Assembly (NCBI GenBank): GCA_963815295.1
Contig: CAWFFZ010000001.1
Span: 496,001-560,000, forward strand
Origin: JACDHG01 sp963815295
GTDB taxonomy: Bacteria; Actinomycetota; Actinomycetes; Propionibacteriales; Nocardioidaceae
Direction: 5' to 3'
DNA length: 64,000 nt
Shown piece after piece: positions 43,752 to 53,506 of the stretch; position 1 is the first letter of the stretch, and each line of letters starts with the position of its first letter. The notes beneath the pieces are model-generated. The model searched no databases and had not been told where the DNA came from. It saw only the letters and a list, made by a program, of their open reading frames with translations. The translations under genes and the position numbers were made by a program.

Positions 43752-44087
43752 ATGGACCTGTCTTTGGACAACCGGGAGTCCGGTGAGCGCATGGTCGTCG
43801 ATGTAGGCGGGGAGATCGATGTTTACACCGCGCCGAAGCTCCGCGAGCGGCTCGTCGGCCTGATCAACTCGGGCCATCACGACCTGATCGTCAACCTCGA
43901 AGGTGTGGACTTCCTCGACTCGACCGGTCTCGGAGTGCTGGTGGGCGCCCTGAAACGCGTGCGCGCCCACGAAGGCAGCTTGGTACTTGTCTGCACCCAG
44001 GAGCGGCTGCTCAAGATCTTCCGCATCACCGGGCTGGCCAAGGTCTTCCCGATCTTCGACTCGGTCGAGGCCGCCTCCCGGACCTAA
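43752..44087 (+). CDS. STAS-domain anti-sigma factor antagonist
   Basis: A 111-residue single STAS domain of the SpoIIAA/RsbV type. The key phospho-serine motif is NLEGVDFLDSTGLGVLVGAL. Such proteins release an alternative sigma factor by binding its anti-sigma kinase, controlled by serine phosphorylation. No kinase or sigma factor is adjacent. The ATG at 43752 follows AAGGAGCGACC. Confidence 0.93.
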   Translation: MDLSLDNRESGERMVVDVGGEIDVYTAPKLRERLVGLINSGHHDLIVNLEGVDFLDSTGLGVLVGALKRVRAHEGSLVLVCTQERLLKIFRITGLAKVFPIFDSVEAASRT

Positions 44088-44166
44088 CGCCTTCGCGGTG
44101 TCCTGACCCGCCCCGCGCACTCATCCGTGCGGTGAAGTCGCTAGACTCCCCGCCGACTTGTCTGTG

Positions 44167-44202
44167 GTGACTGGCAGCACTGCCCGCCCACCTCGCAGTC
44201 AC
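44167..44202 (+). terminator. Stem-loop after STAS gene
   Basis: GTGACTG (44167-44173) and CAGTCAC (44196-44202) enclose a GC-rich loop in the gap before hppA. Confidence 0.5.
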
Positions 44203-44266
44203 TCAATTCTCCGCACCACGCCAGCTGTATACGCAATGGGGCCGTAGGGCTCCGTGGAGGTACCGG

Positions 44267-46591
44267 ATGTCACGGCTCAGTCTCGCCGCCGAAGGCGGCG
44301 CGGACCTGTCTCTGTCCGGCGGCAACACCACTTTTGTCGTCATCGTGCTCGTCATCGCCCTCGTGGCGCTGGCCATGGCCACGTTGTTCCGGCAGGAAGT
44401 GTTGGCCGCCCCCGAGGGCACGGAAAAGATGCAGGTCATCGGCCAGGCGGTGCAAGAGGGAGCCCAAGCTTTCCTCGCCCGCCAGTTCAAGACGCTCGCG
44501 GTGTTCGCCGCGGTGGCGTTCTTGGCGCTCTTCGTGCTGCCCGGCGACGCCAGTGTGCGGTTCGGCCGGTCGATCTTCTTCGTGGTAGGCGCCTCCTTCT
44601 CCGCCGCGATCGGCTACCTGGGGATGTCCCTGGCTGTGCGTGCGAACGTGCGGGTGGCGGCTGCCGCCCGCGATGAGGGCCGCGACCCCGCGATGCGGGT
44701 TGCGTTCAGGACAGGCGGGTTCGTCGGGATGTTGACCGTCGGCTTCGGCCTGCTCGGTGCCTCCATCGTGGTGCTCATCTACAAGGGCGACGCGCCCGAC
44801 GTGCTCGAAGGCTTTGGCTTCGGCGCGGCGCTGCTCGCCATGTTCATGCGTGTTGGCGGCGGCATCTTCACCAAGGCCGCCGACGTCGGTGCCGACCTCG
44901 TCGGCAAGGTCGAGAAAAACATCCCCGAAGACGACCCGCGCAACGCCGCGACGATCGCCGACAACGTGGGCGACAACGTCGGCGACTGCGCCGGCATGGC
45001 TGCCGACCTCTTCGAGTCGTATGCCGTCATGCTCGTCGCGGCCCTGATCCTCGGCGGCGCGGCGTTCGGCGAAGATGGACTGGTCTACCCGCTGATCGTC
45101 CCGGCGATCGGTGCCTTGACCGCCATCCTCGGTGTCTACCTGTGCAAGCCGCGACCCACCGAGGGTGGCCTGACGACGATCAACCGAGCTTTCTACGTCT
45201 CGGCAGCCGTGTCGGCAATTGTCTGCACGATTGCCGCCTTCTCTTACCTGCCGACGTCGTTCGCCGACCTCAACGGCGCGGTTGACGCGGACGGTAACCC
45301 CGCTCTCATCGCCACGGTCGCGGTGATCATCGGCATCGTGTTGGCCGCGCTGATCCTCGCCCTGACGGGCTACTTCACGGGCACGGAGTTCCGCCCGGTC
45401 AAGGACGTCGGCAAGACAGCCCTCACCGGCCCGGCAACCGTCATCTTGTCCGGCCTCTCGGTCGGTTTCGAGTCGGCGGTCTACACAGCCCTCGTGATCG
45501 GCGCCGCGGTCTACGGCGCGTTCCTGCTGGGTGGTGGCGTCGTGGTCGTGTCACTGTTCGCAGTGGCACTCGCCGGCTGCGGCCTGCTGACGACCGTCGG
45601 TGTGATCGTCGCGATGGACACGTTCGGCCCCGTGTCCGACAACGCACAGGGCATCGCGGAGATGTCAGGCGACGTCCACGGCGAAGGGTCGGCCATCCTG
45701 ACCGAGCTCGACGCCGTCGGCAACACCACCAAGGCGATCACCAAGGGCATCGCGATTGCGACAGCTGTATTGGCTGCGACAGCGCTGTTTGGCGCGTTCA
45801 GGGGCGAGATCACCGACGCGTTCCTCGACTCCGGAGCGACAGGTGCGGGGCTCACCGAAGCCGAGTCACTTAACTACGGTGGCGTCTTGAACGTCGCCGA
45901 CCCCGCCAACCTCGTCGGCCTGCTGATCGGCGCCGCCGTTGTATTCCTCTTCTCCGGCCTCGCGATCAGCGCCGTCGGACGTGCAGCTGGCGCAGTCGTG
46001 TTCGAAGTGCGTCGCCAGTTCCGCGAGATCCCCGGGATCATGGAGGGCACTGGTCGTCCCGAGTACGGCAAGGTCGTCGACATCTGCACGCGTGACTCGC
46101 TACGCGAGCTCGCGACGCCAGGCCTGCTCGCGATCCTGGCTCCGATTGCCGTCGGCTTCGGCCTCGGCGTCGGTCCCCTCGGCGCGTACCTCGCCGGAGC
46201 GATCGGCACCGGCACGCTGATGGCGGTCTTCCTCGCCAACTCCGGCGGCGCCTGGGACAACGCAAAGAAGCTGGTCGAGGACGGCGTCCACGGCGGTAAG
46301 GGCTCGCTCGCCCACGAGGCCACGATCATCGGCGACACCGTGGGTGACCCGTTCAAGGACACCGCCGGGCCTGCGATCAACCCGCTGCTCAAGGTCATGA
46401 ACCTCGTGTCGCTGCTGATCGCGCCGGCCATCGTCGGCATGAGCGTGGGCACGGACGAGAACAACCCGCTCCGCATCTTGATCGCGGTGGTGGCGGCCCT
46501 CGGAATCGCGACTGCGGTCTACATCTCCAAGCGGCGCCCGATCGCCATCGGGGAGACCAACGAGCAGCCAGCCCAGGTAACGCCTGCCTGA
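44267..46591 (+). CDS. hppA: Membrane-bound proton-pumping pyrophosphatase
   Basis: A 774-residue integral membrane enzyme that hydrolyses pyrophosphate and pumps protons. About 15-16 helices are visible. The substrate motifs are DVGADLVGKVEKNIPEDDPRN and NVGDNVGDCAGMAADLFESYAV. In GNTTKAITKG the residue that distinguishes K+-dependent (Ala) from K+-independent (Lys) forms is K489, predicting a K+-independent H+-pump. RBS GTGGAGG precedes the ATG. Confidence 0.95.
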   Translation: MSRLSLAAEGGADLSLSGGNTTFVVIVLVIALVALAMATLFRQEVLAAPEGTEKMQVIGQAVQEGAQAFLARQFKTLAVFAAVAFLALFVLPGDASVRFGRSIFFVVGASFSAAIGYLGMSLAVRANVRVAAAARDEGRDPAMRVAFRTGGFVGMLTVGFGLLGASIVVLIYKGDAPDVLEGFGFGAALLAMFMRVGGGIFTKAADVGADLVGKVEKNIPEDDPRNAATIADNVGDNVGDCAGMAADLFESYAVMLVAALILGGAAFGEDGLVYPLIVPAIGALTAILGVYLCKPRPTEGGLTTINRAFYVSAAVSAIVCTIAAFSYLPTSFADLNGAVDADGNPALIATVAVIIGIVLAALILALTGYFTGTEFRPVKDVGKTALTGPATVILSGLSVGFESAVYTALVIGAAVYGAFLLGGGVVVVSLFAVALAGCGLLTTVGVIVAMDTFGPVSDNAQGIAEMSGDVHGEGSAILTELDAVGNTTKAITKGIAIATAVLAATALFGAFRGEITDAFLDSGATGAGLTEAESLNYGGVLNVADPANLVGLLIGAAVVFLFSGLAISAVGRAAGAVVFEVRRQFREIPGIMEGTGRPEYGKVVDICTRDSLRELATPGLLAILAPIAVGFGLGVGPLGAYLAGAIGTGTLMAVFLANSGGAWDNAKKLVEDGVHGGKGSLAHEATIIGDTVGDPFKDTAGPAINPLLKVMNLVSLLIAPAIVGMSVGTDENNPLRILIAVVAALGIATAVYISKRRPIAIGETNEQPAQVTPA

Positions 46592-46603
46592 CGGCAGACA
46601 CAG

Positions 46604-46639
46604 AAGGGGCCCTCGACCACGGCGGTCGCAGGGCCCTTT
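46604..46639 (+). terminator. Terminator hairpin after hppA
   Basis: AAGGGGCCCTCGACC and GGTCGCAGGGCCCTTT pair almost completely around a short loop, followed by TTTC. Confidence 0.88.
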
Positions 46640-46729
46640 CGCCGGTCCACCTGGGCCGGATGCAAGGCATTGCCGCACTAGGATCGGGTGCGGATCGTCG
46701 TACCCGGACATCGAAGGAGGCTGATCCCG

Positions 46730-47839
46730 CTGGCACGCGCGGTCTCGCTGCACGTGGGTGTGGCCAAGACGGGGACGTCATATCTGCAACGCATCCTGTT
46801 CAACAACAAGGAGAGGCTGCGAGCCGCAGGCCACCTCTACCCGGGGGACTCCCCCCACACCCACTTCCGGGCTGCGCTCGACCTGCGCGGTGGCAGCTTC
46901 AAGGGACATTCGTACGACAAGGCGCGGGGCACCTGGCCCCGCCTGGCCGCTGAGGTCCTGGCGTTCGATGGCTCCGCGATCATCTCGCACGAGATGTTCG
47001 CCCGGACCGGCAGCAACGGTCGCGCCCGAGTCGTGTCAGAGCTCGCGGTCGACGATCTCCAGGTCGTGATCACGGCTCGCGACCTCGGTCGGCAGATTCC
47101 GGCCGTTTGGCAGGAGAACGTCAAGAACCGCAGCGAGAACACGTACTCCGAGTACCTGCATGCGATCTTCGAGGAGCCGTCAGAGTATGACGCCGAGGTG
47201 GCAGCGGAGCTGGCACACCGGTTCTGGCGGGCGCACGACCTGGCAGGCGTCGCCGCGCGCTGGGCCAAGCAGGTGACGCCAGAGAACGTGACGATCGTGA
47301 CCGTCCCGCATGACGCCGACGACCCTGACGAGTTGTGGAACCGGTTCAGGGGGGCGTGCCGGCTGCCCGAGCTCGACTACGAGATCCCGCCGGGACGGGA
47401 GAACAAATCGCTAGGGTCCGCGGAGTCGGAAGTGCTGCGGCGGATGAACGCGAAGTTCCCCGAGAGCATGTCGTGGCCGCTCTACGAGGGGATGGTCAAG
47501 GGAAAGTTCGCCGTCAAGGTGCTGGCTGCCCACCGTGCTCACGGGCCGCTCGACGTACCGGCCGCGTGGCGCGAGCAGACGGTGGCGACCGCAGAGCGAC
47601 AGATTGAGCGGCTGTCACAGCAGGGCTACCGCGTCGTTGGCAACCTCGATGAGCTGCGTCCGCGCTTCACTGGCGAGGCGAACCGGCCACCGGACGAGTT
47701 GAGCCAGGACGAGCTGCTCGACGTCACGGTCGAGCTCCTTGCGCGGGTGGCGGAGACGGGCCGGGGTCGGCAGGTGATGCCAGCACGAGGCGAGACCAGT
47801 GCCTGGAGGCGAGTGGTGAGAAGGTTGCGGCGTGACTAA
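46730..47839 (+). CDS. Sulfotransferase-like protein, paralog 1
   Basis: Member of a P-loop sulfotransferase-like family with four copies here. The N-terminal nucleotide loop SLHVGVAKTGTSYLQRILF matches the 5'-phosphosulfate loop of PAPS-dependent sulfotransferases. VVITARDLGRQIPAVWQENVKN is the expected 3'-phosphate (RD..R) region. The C-terminus has GYRVVGNLDELRP, shared by the paralogs. A strong ribosome site AAGGAGG (46714-46720) precedes a CTG at 46730 that would give MARAVSLHVG; an in-frame GTG at 46688 lies before the site. The stop overlaps paralog 2 by 8 bp. Confidence 0.85.
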   Translation: MARAVSLHVGVAKTGTSYLQRILFNNKERLRAAGHLYPGDSPHTHFRAALDLRGGSFKGHSYDKARGTWPRLAAEVLAFDGSAIISHEMFARTGSNGRARVVSELAVDDLQVVITARDLGRQIPAVWQENVKNRSENTYSEYLHAIFEEPSEYDAEVAAELAHRFWRAHDLAGVAARWAKQVTPENVTIVTVPHDADDPDELWNRFRGACRLPELDYEIPPGRENKSLGSAESEVLRRMNAKFPESMSWPLYEGMVKGKFAVKVLAAHRAHGPLDVPAAWREQTVATAERQIERLSQQGYRVVGNLDELRPRFTGEANRPPDELSQDELLDVTVELLARVAETGRGRQVMPARGETSAWRRVVRRLRRD

Positions 47840-48914
47840 GCGGTTCTACCTGCACATCGGCGCGCCTAAGACCGGGACTACCTACCTGCAGCAAGTGCTC
47901 CACCGCAACCGACGCCAACTGAAGGCCGCCGGTGTGCTCTACCCGCGAAACCCCGGCGACGCCCACCACTCCGCGTTGTGGGACCTCCGAGGGGCGGGGG
48001 AGAAGCGTGACTACGGTCGAGACATCCGCGGCGACTGGGACCGATGTGTGCGCCTGGTCAGCAAGTGGGACGGTCCGACCGCTGTCATGTCGAGCGAACT
48101 GTTCGTCTATGCCGACCGCGCCGAGTGCAAACGCGCGCTGACTGCCTTCGGGAACATCGAAGTCCACGTGATCTACACCGCGCGCGATCTGGTGCGACAG
48201 GCGCCCGCGGTCTGGCAGGAACGGCTCAAGAACCAGCACACCCTCGGGTATGACGCGTTCCTCGACGACGTCCTCGGACCCCGCAAGAGCGCCATGTCCA
48301 AGGGCTTCTGGAGCGCACAGGACGCCCCGACCGCGCTACAAAAGTGGTCCCAAGGCCTTCCCCCAGAGCATGTGCACGTCGTCACAACCCCACCGTCGGG
48401 CGCCGCGCCGAGCCTGCTCTGGGAGCGCTTCGCCAGCGTCATCGGCGTCGACCCCACGGCCTTCGACATCGACGTACCGGTCGTCAACACGTCGATGAGC
48501 GTCACGGCAGCCGAGGTGCTGCGTCGATACAACATCCGCCACGGCAAGTCGATGGCCCACATCGACTACCGGCGGCACGTCAAGACCGACCTGTTTCAAA
48601 TCCTGACTGAAGTCGTGAATGACGACTCCAAGCTCACGTTGACCGCAGCGCAGGAGGGAGCGTTCATCGAGCAGGGCAAGGTCATTGCCGACGACGATCC
48701 GCGCCAGAGGGTATGACGTCGTGGGGTCTCTCGACGAACTCGTGCCCACGCAGCACCGCCACGCGGCCAGCGCCAAGCCAAGCAAGCGTCCCGACGACGT
48801 AAACGATCGGAGGTCAACGCGGCCCTGCTCGACGTGGTCGACCAGATGTTGCGGGAAGCCCGCAAGCAACGCGTCAAGAAGCAGGAGCCGGAGCAGGGTG
48901 TAGAACGGGTCTAG
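47832..48914 (+). pseudogene. Sulfotransferase-like protein, paralog 2, with apparent frameshifts
   Basis: Same family: FYLHIGAPKTGTTYLQQVL and YTARDLVRQAPAVWQERLKN. The first frame stops at 48716 after 294 residues. The conserved family end, RARGYDVVGSLDELVP, is read in the next frame from about 48692. The original frame again encodes a family-like tail EVNAALLDVVDQMLREARKQ up to 48914. The distance from start to that stop is a multiple of three (360 residues), close to the paralogs (363-396). One gained and one lost base would restore it. It may be an assembly error or a decayed copy. The stop TAG is shared with the convergent paralog 3. Confidence 0.85.
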
Positions 48915-50101
48915 CGCTTGAGCCCGAGACGGCGGGCGACCCGGCCGACCCGGCCACGCACCTTCCAGTAGGCATCCGTGCCCCGGTCGCGCAGCGTATG
49001 TCGACGAGGTGGCGACCCCCCAGCCCCAAGCTGGAGCTCGACGAGCCGCCGCCGCTGGCGCCCACTGTGCTGCAGCAGTCCGCTCGCGGCGCGGATCGCG
49101 GCCGACGCCAGGTCCTGCTCGCTCAGCCCAGTCGGTGAGATGTAGTCCTGATGCTCCGAACGCATCGGCATCAGCTCCTCGAGGTCGCCCACGATGTGGT
49201 AGCCGGCGTCGGCCAGCTCAGCGATGAGCCGTCGCGACCGCTGCTCCACCCACTCGATGCGACCGTCGGGCAGCACCAGTTTGGGCAGCTGGCCGCCGAG
49301 GATCTCTTCGGCCAGCAGCTTGCGCACCAAGGGGTCGTAGTGCTCGTCGGCCATCCCCAGCACGTCGAAGTTCATCCGACGTACGAGCTCCGTCTCCGCA
49401 ACACCCATCGACGTGTTGGATCGGGGGATGTCCGTGTCGTAGCGCGCTGCCTCGAGCCCCGTCGCCTCACAGAACCGCCTCCACAACGTGTCTGCCGGCG
49501 CCCCCTCGTGTGGCACGGTCACCACGTGAATCTGTGCAGGCGGCACGACGTCAGCCCAACGCTGCAGCACCAGCGTGGCGTCGTGCATGCCCCAGAAGAG
49601 CTCACCGAACGGCGCCGGCGCGGCAAGACCGTGCTCGATCAGGTCGTCGACGAACTGCTCTAGCGTCACGGTGTGCTTGTGCTTGATGTGCTCTTGCCAG
49701 TCCGAAACCAGCTGCCGCGCCAAGTCTCGGGCCGTGAACACGACGTGCACCTCGGCCGGCTGCACTGACGCCAGACCCGTCGCGATGCGAGCCGGTTTGG
49801 TCCCGCCGAACAGCTCGTTGGAGACGATGACCGTGTCGCCGGCCCAGTCGCGGGCACGGCTTGCGACCTCGCCCCACTCACCCCGGAACTTGCCCGGCCC
49901 GGCACTTCCCCACCCGACCCCGCGGAAGTCCTGCATCGACCGGAACGACTGGCCGGTGTCGGAGTAGGGGTAGAGCACCCCCCGCGCAGCCAGCGCGTCC
50001 CGGTTCTTGAAGAGCACGTTCTGCAGGTACGTCGTCCCTGTCTTGGGGGCGCCCACGTGGAAGAAGACCCGCTTGGCCGGGTCGCTCGCGGAACTCGTCA
50101 T
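48911..50101 (-). CDS. Sulfotransferase-like protein, paralog 3
   Basis: A 396-residue paralog read in the opposite direction. It has VFFHVGAPKTGTTYLQNVLF, VSNELFGG, FTARDLARQLVSDWQEHIKHK, TPH-like VTVPHEGAP and the C-terminal GYHIVGDLEELMP. The tail is basic (KVRGRVGRVARRLGLKR). It overlaps paralog 4 by 4 bp, forming a second two-gene operon facing the first. Confidence 0.88.
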   Translation of the reverse strand: MTSSASDPAKRVFFHVGAPKTGTTYLQNVLFKNRDALAARGVLYPYSDTGQSFRSMQDFRGVGWGSAGPGKFRGEWGEVASRARDWAGDTVIVSNELFGGTKPARIATGLASVQPAEVHVVFTARDLARQLVSDWQEHIKHKHTVTLEQFVDDLIEHGLAAPAPFGELFWGMHDATLVLQRWADVVPPAQIHVVTVPHEGAPADTLWRRFCEATGLEAARYDTDIPRSNTSMGVAETELVRRMNFDVLGMADEHYDPLVRKLLAEEILGGQLPKLVLPDGRIEWVEQRSRRLIAELADAGYHIVGDLEELMPMRSEHQDYISPTGLSEQDLASAAIRAASGLLQHSGRQRRRLVELQLGAGGSPPRRHTLRDRGTDAYWKVRGRVGRVARRLGLKR

Positions 50102-51189
50102 CGATTCCCTCGGGGTCTCAGCGCGCGCAGCAAGCGGCGCGCCTCATGCCGCCGCTTCTCTGCCGGACTCGGCTCGCTGGTCAACACGGTCGCGAGCACC
50201 TCAACCGCCGCGGCGGCCACCTTGCCCGCCTTCAGTCCTCTCGCCCGCCCGAACGCGTCGTCAGCAGGGATGAGGTCGTGAAGATCGCCGACGATGTCGT
50301 AGCCAGCCTCCGCGAGCTGTCGGCGCACGGTGTCGGACGTCTTGAGCACCTGCTCGCGGTGGCGATTGGGGACCCGCAGCCGCTGTCCGGCATACCCACG
50401 GTCAGCGAGCTGGTTGAAGCGCGCTTTCACCAGCCGCTCGTAGTCCGGCCAGCTGAGGTCTTCGGGCAGGATCACGTTGAGCCGTCTCAGCACTTCCGCC
50501 TCAGAGGTGGTCAGTGACACGTTGGTGCGGGCGATGTCCATGTCAAACCCGTCCGCGTCGATGCCGAGGACTGCACAGAACCGTTCCCACAACGCGTTGC
50601 TGTCGCCGGATCGCTGCGGAAGGGTGACGACGTGGATCCGGTCGGCAGGAATCTGTTTGCCCCATCGGCCCAGCACCTCTACGGCATCCTGTGCAGCCCA
50701 GAACCTCGCGCTCGCCTGGCCGGGCTGCTGATTCAACACGGCGCGGAGGAAGCGGGGATAGGTGCGCTTGCGCCGGTTCTTGAGCGACTCCTGCCACACG
50801 GCTGGTATCTGCCGGGCGAGGTCGCGGGCACCGTAGACGACATGCACCTGCGCCGGTTGCAACGATTTCAGCGCTGTCTGGATATGTTCGGCGGACGCCG
50901 CTGCCAGCACCTCGTGGGAGACGATCACGGACCGCGTGTTGCACGCCAGAGCCTTCTTCGCCAGCGCGCGCCAGGCGCCGTCGGTCTCAGGATCGTCATA
51001 CCCACCGAACGACAGGCCGCGCAGGTCGAGCGCGGCGCGAAAATGGTCGATCGGTCGACCTGGAAACGTCACTCCCTGCTCAGCAAGGCGTCTCTTGTTG
51101 CGCCACAAGGCCTCTTGGAGGTACGTCGTTCCCGTCTTCGGGGGACCGATGTGCAGATAAACGGTCGACGGGTGGCGGGACACCCGCAC
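50098..51189 (-). CDS. Sulfotransferase-like protein, paralog 4
   Basis: A 363-residue paralog beginning with VYLHIGPPKTGTTYLQEALW. Further matches are VSHEVLAA, VYGARDLARQIPAVWQESLKNRRK, VTLPQRSGD and GYDIVGDLHDLIP. It is divergent from the GlfT2-like gene across a 134-bp promoter gap and may be co-regulated with it. The acceptor is unknown; a surface glycan is suggested by that neighbour. Confidence 0.88.
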   Translation of the reverse strand: MRVSRHPSTVYLHIGPPKTGTTYLQEALWRNKRRLAEQGVTFPGRPIDHFRAALDLRGLSFGGYDDPETDGAWRALAKKALACNTRSVIVSHEVLAAASAEHIQTALKSLQPAQVHVVYGARDLARQIPAVWQESLKNRRKRTYPRFLRAVLNQQPGQASARFWAAQDAVEVLGRWGKQIPADRIHVVTLPQRSGDSNALWERFCAVLGIDADGFDMDIARTNVSLTTSEAEVLRRLNVILPEDLSWPDYERLVKARFNQLADRGYAGQRLRVPNRHREQVLKTSDTVRRQLAEAGYDIVGDLHDLIPADDAFGRARGLKAGKVAAAAVEVLATVLTSEPSPAEKRRHEARRLLRALRPRGNR

Positions 51190-51323
51190 ATGTTAGTGCC
51201 CAGCCCTGCGTCCCCCATCTCGTCGCGGTCCCCACGCGCCCACAGCGCTCGCGAACAAACGGCGCACCAGTGTCCCACTGATACCGTGAGGGCCGTTCTT
51301 CCGCCCAGATCCGAGGATGTACT

Positions 51324-53396
51324 TTGTCTGACACCGCCGAGGCTCCGCCGCAAACTGCCGAGGGCACGCCAACACCCCCCCGCAGCCTGCGCATCGTCCA
51401 GCGGACCATCATCCGCGTCGACCAAGAGCTCGACATCCGACCGCTCTACGTCAATGGGTTGTCGGGTTTCGGTGGTGGTGAGAGCACCTCGCGACAGTCA
51501 GGGGCCGGTGGCGACATCGAAGAGGACCGGCCTGTCGGGCGCAAAGGCTCGAAGAAGGGTGAGTACGACGAGACCGTTACCGACGTAGTCGAAGGGCTGA
51601 GCGGGTTCGGCGAGATCACCGCGAAAGGTGCCGTTGCCAAGCCCGAGCACCGACTGACTTTCGGCACGTACTTCAACGCATTCCCAGCCAGCTACTGGCG
51701 GCGTTGGACCAACCTGGAGACGGTGAAGCTCGTGGCCACCATCTCGGGCCACGGGACGCTTCTTGTCTACCGATCCACCGCCAAGGGCCATGTGCAGCGC
51801 GCTGACGCCGCAGTCGTCAACACGTCCAAGCGCCAGCGGGTGGAGTTCGACCTGCCGCTCAAGCCGTTCATCGACGGCGGCTGGTACTGGTTCGACATCG
51901 AAGGCGGCGACAGCACGTTGACGCTCCACTCAGCTGAGTGGGGGTTCGAGACCGACGACGCGACCGTGGGGACTGTGTCGATCGGAATCACGACCTTCAA
52001 CCGGCCTGACTTCTGTGTCGACCAACTCGTCAAGCTGGCCGAGCAGCCCACTGTCCTCGACCTCCTCGACGAGATCATCGTCGTCGACCAGGGCACTCAG
52101 AAGGTTGCCGACCATGAGCTCTACGCAAAGGCCGCTGCCGATCTCGGGCCAAAGCTGCGGCTGATCGAGCAAGGAAACCTCGGTGGTTCGGGCGGCTTCT
52201 CCCGGTCGATGGACGAGGCGGCGAGCAAGGGCAGCGCTGACTATGTCTTGCTGCTAGACGACGACGTGGTCTGCGAGCCCGAGGGCATCCTGAGAGCCGT
52301 CGCGTTCGCCGATCTGGCCAAGCACCCCACGATCGTGGGCGGAAACATGTTCAGCCTCTATGACCGCACGGTGATGCACGCCTATGGCGAGACGGTCGCC
52401 AAGTGGCGTTGGTTCTGGGGTCCCGCACCGAAGACCCGCCACAGCCACAACTTCGCCAAGCATGCGCTGAGGTCGACCAAGTGGCTGCACCGCCGAGTCG
52501 ACGTCGACTACAACGGTTGGTGGATGTGCCTCATCCCGACCCAGGTCATCCGCGAAATCGGCCTGTCACTGCCCATGTTTATCAAGTGGGACGACGCAGA
52601 GTTCGGCTTGCGTGCGGGCGATTCAGGCTACTCAACCGTGACCCTGCCCGGTGTCGCCGTCTGGCACGTGCCGTGGCACGAGAAGGACGACACGATCGAC
52701 TGGCAGGCCTACTTCCATCGCCGCAACCGAATCGTGGCGGCGCTCCTGCATTCGCCGTACGAGCGCGGCGGCAAGCTGGTGCGCGAGAGCTTCGAGACCC
52801 AGGTCAAGCACCTGGTATCGATGCAGTATGCACCCGCCGAGATGGGCCTGATGGCGATCGAGGACATCCTCGAGGGTCCGCAGCGCATGCACCGCGACAT
52901 GCGTGAGCGGCTCGGCGAGCTCAACACGCTGCGCAAGGAGTACGACGACTCGATCGCCAAACCTGACCTTGACCTGTTCCCCAAGGCGCGGCGCAAGAAG
53001 CCACCACGTCGCGGCAAGTCGCCGACCGCACCGACGGGCCTGGTCGGGCTGGGCAAGTCGATGGTGGTCGGCACCCTCCGACAGGTGCTGCCGGTGCGCG
53101 ACCTGGCGAAGGAGCATCCGGAGGCCAACATTCCCCACATCGACCTCAAGTGGTGGCGGCTCGCACAGTTCGACTCGGCGCTCGTCTCGTCGGCCGACGG
53201 CACCTCCGCCGCCTGGTACAAGCGGCATCCCGAGATGTTCCGCGACATCTTGTCCCGCTCCATCACGCTGCACACGCGGCTAGCGCGCGAATGGCCCCAA
53301 CTCGCCGAGCAGTACAAGCAAGCGCTGCCCGAGCTGACGTCTCCAAAGACCTGGCACGAGACGTTCGAGACCTCGGACGGCAAGCCGGACCGGTAG
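51324..53396 (+). CDS. GlfT2-like galactofuranosyltransferase
   Basis: A 690-residue family 2 glycosyltransferase resembling GlfT2, which polymerises galactofuranose chains of the cell-wall galactan. An N-terminal beta-rich domain (about 20-200) is followed by a GT-A domain with SIGITTFNRPDFCVDQL, the metal-binding LLLDDDVVCEPEG, GWWMCLIPTQVIREIGLSLPMFIKWDDAEFGLRAG and VAVWHVPWHEKDDTIDWQAYFHRRNR. These match GlfT2 motifs closely. The C-terminal region with basic RRKKPPRRGK is long. The start is a TTG at 51324 after GAGG. A soluble or membrane-associated enzyme using UDP-galactofuranose is likely. Confidence 0.9.
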   Translation: MSDTAEAPPQTAEGTPTPPRSLRIVQRTIIRVDQELDIRPLYVNGLSGFGGGESTSRQSGAGGDIEEDRPVGRKGSKKGEYDETVTDVVEGLSGFGEITAKGAVAKPEHRLTFGTYFNAFPASYWRRWTNLETVKLVATISGHGTLLVYRSTAKGHVQRADAAVVNTSKRQRVEFDLPLKPFIDGGWYWFDIEGGDSTLTLHSAEWGFETDDATVGTVSIGITTFNRPDFCVDQLVKLAEQPTVLDLLDEIIVVDQGTQKVADHELYAKAAADLGPKLRLIEQGNLGGSGGFSRSMDEAASKGSADYVLLLDDDVVCEPEGILRAVAFADLAKHPTIVGGNMFSLYDRTVMHAYGETVAKWRWFWGPAPKTRHSHNFAKHALRSTKWLHRRVDVDYNGWWMCLIPTQVIREIGLSLPMFIKWDDAEFGLRAGDSGYSTVTLPGVAVWHVPWHEKDDTIDWQAYFHRRNRIVAALLHSPYERGGKLVRESFETQVKHLVSMQYAPAEMGLMAIEDILEGPQRMHRDMRERLGELNTLRKEYDDSIAKPDLDLFPKARRKKPPRRGKSPTAPTGLVGLGKSMVVGTLRQVLPVRDLAKEHPEANIPHIDLKWWRLAQFDSALVSSADGTSAAWYKRHPEMFRDILSRSITLHTRLAREWPQLAEQYKQALPELTSPKTWHETFETSDGKPDR

Positions 53397-53506
53397 CCGC
53401 CCGCAGCTCGGGGATCACTGGGGGTTGTACGGTCGCGCTACCGTTTCCTCGCAGTAACGACCGAATGACCGACACCTAGAATCCGACCGGACAGGAGCAT
53501 CCCTCC

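Noticed and set aside
46688..51189. Antiphage or toxin cluster
   Set aside because: All four proteins share sulfotransferase-like motifs, and the neighbour is a galactan polymerase; no defence hallmark domains are visible.
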